This document shows positions 1 to 5,135 of a DNA stretch of 5,135 nucleotides, one piece after another; positions within the stretch are counted from its first letter, which is position 1, and every line of letters starts with the position of its first letter. A program made the position numbers and the translations under genes. Under the pieces are notes generated by a model. It was not told the origin of the DNA. It ran no database searches and worked only from the letters and a program-made list of their open reading frames with translations. The stretch comes from Planktotalea sp. Lineage in GTDB: Bacteria; Pseudomonadota; Alphaproteobacteria; Rhodobacterales; Rhodobacteraceae. The stretch spans positions 1-5,135 of the forward strand of contig JAHEGL010000460.1 of the NCBI GenBank assembly GCA_024645145.1, written 5' to 3'.

Positions 1-1846
1 CGGGCACGACACCTTTGTCGGCCAACGTTTGGGCCAGCTCTGATTGGCTCGGCAAGCCAAGCATCAGCGCGCGCGTGGCTGGATCAAGCGCATCATCGCG
101 CAAGACTGCGAGCATCCCGTTAAGGTAGCGGGCATCAGGCGATGCGCCGTCTTCGATCATGTTGAGAAGGGTGGATTTTGCTAAGTCGCGCCCCGCTTCC
201 CAGCGATTGAAGGGGTCGGTGTCATGGGCCAACAAGAACGCGCGCTCATTATCATCCGTGTCGCGCTTCAAGATTACAGGCGCTGAAAACCCGCGCAAGA
301 TAGACGGCACGGGTTTGCTCGCCAATCCTTCCCATTTGAAACTTTGTTGGCGTTTGGTCATTTCGAGAATTTGTGTCGGTAGCACTTCCGCACCGGTTTC
401 ATCCAAAAGACCAACCGCAATCGGGATCACGCGTGGCTTTTTTTGTGGCTGGCCAGGCGTCGTTGGCGTTTCTTGGCGAAATGTGAGCTTGTAACGTCCG
501 TTCTTGAAGCTTTCCTTAACCGAAAGTTGTGGCGTGCCAGCAGATGTGTACCAACGTTTGAAACGTTTCAGGTTGCGACCTGTGACGTCCACGAAGACTT
601 GTAACCAATCTTCGATCGTTGCGGCATCGCCATCATGACGTTCGAAATACAAATCAAGCGCTTTGGCATATGCGTCATCCCCAACAAGGGTTTTAAGCAT
701 GCCAATAACTTCGGCACCTTTTTCATAAACGGTAGCCGTGTAGAAATTATTGATCTCGACAAAGCGATCAGGACGTACCGGATGGGCGAGGGGGCCACCG
801 TCTTCCGCAAATTGACGGCCACGCAGATCGATCACATCGCTGATGCGCTTTACCGATGCAGAGCGCATATCAGACGTAAATTGGCTGTCGCGGTAAACGG
901 TCAGCCCTTCTTTCAAACAAAGCTGAAACCAATCGCGGCAAGTGATGCGATTGCCGGTCCAATTGTGAAAATACTCATGTGCGATGATCGCTTCGATCCT
1001 CTCAAAATTGGCGTCTGTTGAGGTTTCGGGAGAGGCGAGGACGCAAGAGGAATTGAAGACATTCAACCCTTTGTTTTCCATCGCTCCCATGTTGAAGTCA
1101 TCGACCGCCACGATGTTGAAAATGTCGAGATCGTATTCGCGCCCGTAGACTTTTTCATCCCAAACCATTGATTTCTTGAGGGCTTCCATCCCAAAGGCAC
1201 ATTTGTCCTCATCCCCTTTGCGCACATAGATGTTCAGTTCCACATCTTTGCCTGACATGGTCGTGAAGCGGTCTGGATGGGCAATCAGATCACCTGCAAC
1301 CAGCGCAAAGAGATACGCGGGCTTGGGCCAAGGGTCATGCCATTCTGCGAAGTGTTCACCGGATGTCGCTGGATTGCCGTTTGACAATAGGACCGGATGT
1401 GGCCCCTCTACGCGTACAGTGAAGGTGCTCATGACGTCTGGGCGATCAGGATAGTAGGTGATTTTACGAAAGCCTTCCGCCTCACATTGTGTGCAATACA
1501 TGCCGCCGGACATGTACAGCCCTTCGAGGGCTGTGTTGGTTTCGGGGCTGATCTCAACCTCGCATTCAAAGGTAAACCCGCCCTCTGGCACGTCAGTGGT
1601 TAGGCCCTCGGGTGAGATTGTTGGCGCGATATCAGCGCCATTGATTTTCGCCCACTTCAGATCAAGTTGTTCACCGTGCAGAAAGAAAGTTTTGTCGCTT
1701 GCGTCGGGGTGTGGTGCAAAGCGGATGCGAGAAATGACGCGTGTCGCCCGGGGGGCAAGTTTAAAAGTGAGATGCACATCCTGAACGATGTAGCCAAAAG
1801 GCTTGTAATCTTTGAGGAAAATCGTTTGTGGGGCGGCGTCACGCAT
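1..1846 (-). CDS. pepN: Aminopeptidase N (M1 family zinc metallopeptidase), C-terminus cut off by the window edge
   Basis: This gene encodes a cytosolic M1-family zinc aminopeptidase that removes N-terminal residues from peptides during protein turnover. The readable part is 615 codons from the ATG at 1846-1844. Visible motifs are a CTQCEAE stretch at residues 118-124 in the N-terminal beta domain, the substrate-binding GAMEN motif at 254-258, and the zinc site HEYFH at 290-294. The third zinc ligand is Glu313, exactly 18 residues after His294. Tyr374, in VYEKGAE, matches the transition-state tyrosine of the family (Tyr381 in E. coli). The order and spacing match E. coli PepN of about 870 aa, so roughly 250 residues of the C-terminal helical domain lie beyond position 1. 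The frame is unbroken. An AGGAG six bases upstream supports the start. It is divergent from the DUF2256 gene, with 66 bp between start codons. Family identity is near certain; the symbol follows from the E. coli-type motif spacing. Confidence 0.97.
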   Translation of the reverse strand, partial: MRDAAPQTIFLKDYKPFGYIVQDVHLTFKLAPRATRVISRIRFAPHPDASDKTFFLHGEQLDLKWAKINGADIAPTISPEGLTTDVPEGGFTFECEVEISPETNTALEGLYMSGGMYCTQCEAEGFRKITYYPDRPDVMSTFTVRVEGPHPVLLSNGNPATSGEHFAEWHDPWPKPAYLFALVAGDLIAHPDRFTTMSGKDVELNIYVRKGDEDKCAFGMEALKKSMVWDEKVYGREYDLDIFNIVAVDDFNMGAMENKGLNVFNSSCVLASPETSTDANFERIEAIIAHEYFHNWTGNRITCRDWFQLCLKEGLTVYRDSQFTSDMRSASVKRISDVIDLRGRQFAEDGGPLAHPVRPDRFVEINNFYTATVYEKGAEVIGMLKTLVGDDAYAKALDLYFERHDGDAATIEDWLQVFVDVTGRNLKRFKRWYTSAGTPQLSVKESFKNGRYKLTFRQETPTTPGQPQKKPRVIPIAVGLLDETGAEVLPTQILEMTKRQQSFKWEGLASKPVPSILRGFSAPVILKRDTDDNERAFLLAHDTDPFNRWEAGRDLAKSTLLNMIEDGASPDARYLNGMLAVLRDDALDPATRALMLGLPSQSELAQTLADKGVVP

Positions 1847-1852
1847 AGGAAG

Positions 1853-1857
1853 CTCCT
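1853..1857 (-). promoter_or_regulatory. Ribosome binding site of pepN
   Basis: On the minus strand this reads AGGAG and sits six bases before the ATG at 1846-1844. It fixes the pepN start and agrees with the expected N-terminus ([14 protein letters not shown]), which resembles other alphaproteobacterial PepN proteins as I remember them. Confidence 0.8.
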
Positions 1858-1900
1858 GTTGTTTAAGCGCACGCTAACGGAGAGCACGAGCAATGAAAAG

Positions 1901-1905
1901 AAGGA
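1901..1905 (+). promoter_or_regulatory. Ribosome binding site of the DUF2256 gene
   Basis: AAGGA lies seven bases before the ATG at 1913. It selects this ATG over the nearby ATGs at 1893 and 1908, which are in another frame, and over an upstream extension of the same frame that would run far into pepN on the opposite strand. Confidence 0.7.
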
Positions 1906-1912
1906 CAATGCA

Positions 1913-2053
1913 ATGCCGAAGGGTGTGAAGAAAGAGAACCTGGCAAGCAAGATTTGTGCGTGTTGTGGCCTGCCATTTACCTGGCGCAAAAAATGGGAGC
2001 GTGACTGGGAAAATGTGCGCTTTTGTTCAGAAAAATGCAGGCGCACCAAATAG
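1913..2053 (+). CDS. DUF2256 family small four-cysteine protein
   Basis: This is a complete 46-residue basic protein with no assigned function. It carries a C15-x-x-C18 pair early, a conserved-looking core [12 protein letters not shown] in the middle, and a C38-x-x-x-C42 pair near the end, followed by an Arg/Lys-rich tail. This layout is what I know as DUF2256, a family of very short bacterial proteins. The four cysteines suggest one zinc bound in a zinc-ribbon or treble-clef-like fold; that is inference. A fifth cysteine, Cys17, lies inside the first pair. There is no signal peptide or membrane segment, so it is probably cytosolic, and the basic surface could suit nucleic acid binding, which is unproven. 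The frame stays open upstream to about 1667, but that part is antisense to pepN and is not family-like; the ATG at 1913 has a good ribosome binding site. The gene is divergent from pepN and 123 bp upstream of glcB in the same direction. Confidence 0.9.
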   Translation: MPKGVKKENLASKICACCGLPFTWRKKWERDWENVRFCSEKCRRTK

Positions 2054-2102
2054 ATACAGTGGTCTTTGGCGCGTGTTGGGTCATCCTTTCCACTCGGGTT
2101 AC

Positions 2103-2131
2103 TTGCGTCACCCCTGCATTCGCCTTATTTG
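2103..2131 (+). promoter_or_regulatory. Candidate sigma-70-type promoter for glcB
   Basis: A TTGCGT hexamer at 2103-2108 and a TATTTG hexamer at 2126-2131 are separated by 17 bases, close to the consensus -35/-10 arrangement. It sits 45 bases before the glcB start, inside the 123-bp gap after the DUF2256 gene. The -10 match is imperfect and alphaproteobacterial promoters are loosely conserved, so this is only a candidate. It would give glcB its own transcript independent of the upstream gene. Confidence 0.35.
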
Positions 2132-2142
2132 CTCAAAAGCAA
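2129..2142 (+). repeat. Short inverted repeat before glcB, possible operator
   Basis: TTGCT at 2129-2133 and AGCAA at 2138-2142 are perfect inverted arms around the spacer CAAA. The left arm overlaps the last bases of the proposed -10 hexamer, a position where a bound repressor would block initiation. Ten paired bases can occur by chance, and no regulator gene is present in the window, so the operator role is speculative. Confidence 0.3.
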
Positions 2143-2165
2143 CGTATTTAACGGCATAAACTTTC

Positions 2166-2170
2166 GGGAG
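2166..2170 (+). promoter_or_regulatory. Ribosome binding site of glcB
   Basis: GGGAG lies six bases before the ATG at 2177. It decides the start: the frame is open upstream to an ATG at 2066, but the 37 extra residues do not look like malate synthase G, and this site serves the downstream ATG. Confidence 0.8.
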
Positions 2171-2176
2171 AACGAC

Positions 2177-4321
2177 ATGACGCAACGGATCGAAAAGCAC
2201 GGTCTTCAAGTGGACAAAATCCTTGTCGATTTCATCGAAGGGGAGGCGCTGAATGGGATTGACGTCGATGCTGAACAATTTTGGGCTGGACTGTCTGATC
2301 TCACGCATACTTTCGGGCCAAAGAACCGTGCGCTTTTGGCGGAACGTGACGAAATTCAGAGCAAGATCGATGCTTGGCACAAGGATCATAAAGCGGGTGG
2401 CGACACGCGCGACGGATACTTCGAATTCCTGCGCGAGATTGGCTATTTAGTGCCCGAGGGGGACGGTTTTCAGATTGAAACCCAAAATGTTGATCCAGAG
2501 ATTGCGACAGTACCCGGTCCTCAACTTGTTGTGCCTGTCACCAATGCACGCTTTGCGTTGAACGCGGCGAATGCGCGATGGGGCAGCCTTTATGACGGGT
2601 TCTATGGCACCGACGCGATGGGTAGCCTGCCCCCCAAGGGGCCCTACGATAAAGGTCGGGGCGCACGTGTTGTTGCGCGCGCACGCGTATTTCTGGATGA
2701 TGTATTTCCGATCAATGGGACCTCGCATGCAGATGCGCGGCGCTACCATGTTCAAGACGGCGCGCTTTTAGTTGATGATCTTCCACTGGCGGATCCAGAA
2801 AAGTTTGTTGGATATCAAGGGCATCCAAAGGCACCTGAAGCCGTGATCCTGCGCAACAACGGATTGCACGTTGAGCTTGTTTTTGATCGCACCCATGTGA
2901 TCGGCAGCCGTGATCAGGCGGGTTTAGCTGATGTTGTGATGGAAAGCGCGCTATCGGCGATCATGGATTGTGAGGACAGTGTCGCCTGTGTGGATGCCGA
3001 AGATAAGGTTGTGGCCTACTCAAATTGGCTTGGGCTGATGCGCGGTGATCTGGAAGAGACATTTGAAAAAGGCGGCACGCAAGTGACACGTCGCTTGAAC
3101 GCAGACCGTATCTACACAGCTCCCGATGGATCAGAGGTGAACCTAAAAGGCCGCGCACTTTTGTGGGTGCGCAATGTTGGGCACTTGATGACCAATCCTG
3201 CGGTTTTGGATCGTGATGGCGCTGAGATATTCGAGGGCTTGATGGATGCGCTTTGCACCGTTGCATTGGCGATGCATGATCTGAAGCGTGACAGCGGCAA
3301 TTCTGTGCATGGCTCCGTTTATATTGTGAAGCCCAAGATGCACGGCCCTGCAGAGGTGGCATTTAGCGATGAGATTTTTGCGAAGGTGGAGGACATTCTT
3401 GGTCTGCCGCGCAACACGGTGAAAATCGGTATCATGGATGAAGAGCGACGCACATCGGCGAACCTCAAAGAGTGTATTCGTGCCGCAAAAGCGCGTGTGG
3501 CCTTTATCAACACAGGTTTCCTTGATCGCACGGGCGATGAAATCCACACTTCAATGGAAGCGGGGCCGTTCAGCCGAAAAGATTTTATCAAGCGTAAAGC
3601 GTGGATCGGCGCTTATGAGAACCTGAACGTAGATATCGGGCTTGAGTGTGGTTTGCAGGGCAAAGCGCAGATCGGCAAAGGGATGTGGGCGATGCCGGAT
3701 ATGATGGCATCGATGCTGGAGCAAAAGATTGAACACCCGAAAGCTGGTGCAAATTGTGCGTGGGTGCCAAGCCCAACGGCCGCGACGTTGCATGCGATGC
3801 ACTATCATATGATCGACGTTCTAAAGGCGCAGGATAGTATCAAAGCCAATGGTCGTCGTGCGAATGTGCAGACGCTTTTGGAGATCCCTTTGGCGAAATA
3901 TGCGCGGTGGAATGCTCAGCAAATTCAGCGCGAAGTTGAGAATAACGCACAAGGTATCCTTGGCTATGTTGTGCGCTGGATCGATCAAGGGGTCGGTTGC
4001 TCAAAGGTACCTGATATCAACGATATAGGCCTGATGGAGGATCGCGCGACCTGTCGAATTTCCAGCCAGGCTTTGGCCAATTGGTTGCATCATGGGGTCG
4101 TCACAGAGGACCAAGTGCGCGCGGCGATGGAAAAGATGGCTCAAGTTGTTGATCGCCAAAATGAGGGCGATAACCTTTATCGTAAAATGGCACCGGGGTT
4201 CGACACGATTGCCTATCAGGCGGCGTGTGATCTTGTCTTTAAAGGGCGTGAGCAACCATCGGGCTATACGGAACCTGTGCTGCATGCGCGCCGTTTGGAG
4301 TTGAAAGCGAGCGTTGCCTAA
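2177..4321 (+). CDS. glcB: Malate synthase G
   Basis: This enzyme condenses glyoxylate with acetyl-CoA to give malate and CoA in the cytosol. The gene is complete: 714 aa against 723 in E. coli GlcB, with close similarity along its length. Landmarks are NARWGSLYD at 132-140, an [13 protein letters not shown] block from 266, RNVGHLMT with Arg332 (E. coli Arg338), GIMDEERRT with Glu422 and [11 protein letters not shown] with Asp450 (the Mg ligands, E. coli Glu427 and Asp455), and GCSKVPD leading to MEDRAT with the catalytic base Asp622 (E. coli Asp631). It ends with the family-typical [10 protein letters not shown] region. The predicted architecture is an N-terminal helical clasp, a TIM barrel with an inserted alpha/beta domain, and a C-terminal helical plug. 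All catalytic residues are present. It has its own ribosome binding site and stands alone, with neither isocitrate lyase nor glycolate oxidase genes in the window. Its source of glyoxylate therefore cannot be read here. It is convergent with the P450 gene, whose stop codon lies 65 bp away. Confidence 0.98.
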   Translation: MTQRIEKHGLQVDKILVDFIEGEALNGIDVDAEQFWAGLSDLTHTFGPKNRALLAERDEIQSKIDAWHKDHKAGGDTRDGYFEFLREIGYLVPEGDGFQIETQNVDPEIATVPGPQLVVPVTNARFALNAANARWGSLYDGFYGTDAMGSLPPKGPYDKGRGARVVARARVFLDDVFPINGTSHADARRYHVQDGALLVDDLPLADPEKFVGYQGHPKAPEAVILRNNGLHVELVFDRTHVIGSRDQAGLADVVMESALSAIMDCEDSVACVDAEDKVVAYSNWLGLMRGDLEETFEKGGTQVTRRLNADRIYTAPDGSEVNLKGRALLWVRNVGHLMTNPAVLDRDGAEIFEGLMDALCTVALAMHDLKRDSGNSVHGSVYIVKPKMHGPAEVAFSDEIFAKVEDILGLPRNTVKIGIMDEERRTSANLKECIRAAKARVAFINTGFLDRTGDEIHTSMEAGPFSRKDFIKRKAWIGAYENLNVDIGLECGLQGKAQIGKGMWAMPDMMASMLEQKIEHPKAGANCAWVPSPTAATLHAMHYHMIDVLKAQDSIKANGRRANVQTLLEIPLAKYARWNAQQIQREVENNAQGILGYVVRWIDQGVGCSKVPDINDIGLMEDRATCRISSQALANWLHHGVVTEDQVRAAMEKMAQVVDRQNEGDNLYRKMAPGFDTIAYQAACDLVFKGREQPSGYTEPVLHARRLELKASVA

Positions 4322-4324
4322 AGA

Positions 4325-4355
4325 GGGGCGCTGCCCCGTCTCAGCTGGCTGAGAC
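4325..4355. terminator. Paired GC-rich hairpins between convergent genes, probable bidirectional terminator
   Basis: Two adjacent hairpins fill the gap between the glcB and P450 stop codons. The first pairs GGGGC (4325-4329) with GCCCC (4333-4337) around a 3-base loop. The second pairs GTCTCAGC (4338-4345) with GCTGAGAC (4348-4355), eight perfect pairs around TG; in RNA the innermost pair would probably open to give a 4-base loop. Read on the minus strand, the GGGGC hairpin comes last and is followed by TCTTT, a weak U-tract suited to stopping P450 transcripts. On the plus strand the T-rich bases (ATATTTAT) come only after a CCCCGGG spacer, so termination there is less classical. Confidence 0.7.
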
Positions 4356-4369
4356 TCCCCGGGATATTT
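4356..4369 (+). other. Gene-end motif of the CCCCGGGATATTT type
   Basis: Directly after the hairpins the sequence reads TCCCCGGGATATTT. I recall closely similar CCCC(G)GGATATTT strings recurring after gene ends in Rhodobacterales genomes. The sequence is directly visible, but only one copy is present here, so its repeat nature rests on memory. It may be part of the terminator or a short intergenic repeat remnant. Confidence 0.4.
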
Positions 4370-4386
4370 ATGGAGAGAGGAAGCAT

Positions 4387-5135
4387 TCAGGGTTTGAGCG
4401 TGACCTTAAGTGCTTTCATTCCGCGAAACCCGTAGCGTTGGCTGTAGATAGGCAGCGCTTTTTTGGGAGTGCGTTCAAGGTTTGGATAGCGCGCGAATAA
4501 GCGTTCAAGCGCGATTTGCGCTTCGGCGCGCGCCAAGTGCATGCCGAGGCAAACATGTGGACCAAAACCAAAACCGATATGCGCATTCGGGCGGCGGGCG
4601 GTATCGGTGTTTTGAGCGTTTTCAAAGCGGGCAGGGTCATGATTGGCCGCGATGAGCTGAACGATAACCTTGTCCCCTTTGATAAGTGTTTGGCCAAAAC
4701 GTTCGTGGGTTTTGCGCACAAATAGAGGTTTTGTCATCATAACGGGGCTGAAATAGCGCATAAACTCTTCGATTGCGCGCGATGTCGGATCGCTAAACTC
4801 TGCGCCCTGTATGATCGCGTACACAGCGTCGGAGATGAGATGAAGCGTGGTTTCATGGCCTGCAATAAAGAGGACGAACGCGAGCGAGAGAATTTCATCA
4901 TCACTCAAGTCATTGCTGGGCTCATGGATCAATGTGCTGAGCAACCCATCGCGTGGCGCACCTTTGATCGTTTCAATCTCCATGCGAAGTAATTTTTGTG
5001 TTTTGTAAAGGCCAGGTAGCGGGCTCAAGAGCGCCAAGACACCCGTCGGTTTGAAAATCGGAGCGATGGCACGCGCGAGTTTTTCGCGTAGCTCAGGCTT
5101 GATTCCAAGCAGCACACTGATGACATCAAGCGGTA
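4387..5135 (-). CDS. Cytochrome P450, N-terminus cut off by the window edge
   Basis: This is the C-terminal 248 residues of a heme-thiolate monooxygenase, which would use electrons from a ferredoxin-type partner to oxidise an organic substrate. Counting from the first whole codon in the window, the I-helix oxygen-activation motif AGHETT is at 91-96 and the K-helix ExxR (EFMR) at 123-126, followed by SPV. The heme loop FGFGPHVCLG is at 188-197, with the heme-ligating Cys195. Motif spacing fits soluble bacterial class I P450s of about 400-420 aa, so about 150-170 residues are missing to the right. The frame stays open to the edge; a GTG at 5115-5113 is internal, not the start. No membrane segment is seen in this part. 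The substrate and CYP family cannot be decided from this fragment, and no ferredoxin or reductase gene is in view. The stop codon TGA is at 4389-4387, convergent with glcB. Confidence 0.96.
   Translation of the reverse strand, partial: PLDVISVLLGIKPELREKLARAIAPIFKPTGVLALLSPLPGLYKTQKLLRMEIETIKGAPRDGLLSTLIHEPSNDLSDDEILSLAFVLFIAGHETTLHLISDAVYAIIQGAEFSDPTSRAIEEFMRYFSPVMMTKPLFVRKTHERFGQTLIKGDKVIVQLIAANHDPARFENAQNTDTARRPNAHIGFGFGPHVCLGMHLARAEAQIALERLFARYPNLERTPKKALPIYSQRYGFRGMKALKVTLKP

Noticed and set aside
159..1021. Plus-strand open frames at 159-494 and 635-1021 inside pepN
   Set aside because: They are antisense to a clear M1 peptidase and encode no recognisable domain; they are shadows of pepN codon use.
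1667..1912. Upstream extension of the DUF2256 frame to give a 128-residue protein
   Set aside because: The extra 82 codons are antisense to the confidently assigned pepN start region and do not resemble the family; the ATG at 1913 has its own ribosome binding site.
1657..2049. Minus-strand 130-residue open frame opposite the DUF2256 gene and overlapping the pepN start
   Set aside because: It overlaps pepN in another frame on the same strand and lies antisense to DUF2256, with no recognisable domain.
2066..2176. Earlier ATG that would lengthen malate synthase G by 37 residues
   Set aside because: The extension is not family-like, and a GGGAG six bases before the ATG at 2177 supports the later start, which gives a 714-aa protein close to the E. 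coli length.
2961..3808. Minus-strand open frames of 62-134 residues inside glcB
   Set aside because: They are antisense to the strongly conserved malate synthase barrel; their His/Arg/Cys-rich composition is typical of spurious reverse-strand translation.
4516..4725. Plus-strand 69-residue open frame opposite the P450 heme-binding region
   Set aside because: It is antisense to the conserved heme loop and ExxR region and shows no ribosome binding site or domain that I can identify.
5113..5115. GTG as the start of a short P450-like protein
   Set aside because: The frame continues open to the window edge (PLDVIS precedes it) and a P450 needs about 150 more N-terminal residues, so this is an internal valine codon.

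Overview
The window looks like ordinary chromosomal DNA from an alphaproteobacterium, most likely a marine Rhodobacterales (Roseobacter-type) member. This rests on the style of the proteins, the moderately high GC with many GC-rich third positions, the pairing of a small DUF2256 protein with malate synthase G, and a CCCCGGGATATTT-type motif after a gene end that I remember as common in that order. The assignment is from memory and was not searched.

Layout, left to right. (1) Positions 1-1846, minus strand: the N-terminal ~615 residues of aminopeptidase N (pepN), running off the left edge. (2) A 66-bp divergent gap. (3) Positions 1913-2053, plus strand: a 46-residue four-cysteine DUF2256 protein. 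(4) A 123-bp gap with a candidate promoter and a small inverted repeat. (5) Positions 2177-4321, plus strand: a complete malate synthase G (glcB, 714 aa). (6) A 65-bp convergent gap with two GC-rich hairpins that probably end transcription from both sides. (7) Positions 4387-5135, minus strand: the C-terminal 248 residues of a soluble bacterial cytochrome P450, whose N-terminus lies beyond the right edge.

How the genes relate: PepN recycles peptides and malate synthase G condenses glyoxylate with acetyl-CoA to give malate. The P450 is a heme monooxygenase of unknown substrate. Nothing ties the four genes into one pathway. The genes alternate in direction, so at most DUF2256 and glcB could share a transcript. 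No isocitrate lyase, glycolate oxidase, ferredoxin or ferredoxin reductase gene is visible. I see no mobile element, CRISPR array, tRNA, rRNA or recognisable riboswitch, no gene-free stretch above 300 bases, and no convincing sign of an undescribed multi-gene system. The least understood item is the small DUF2256 protein.
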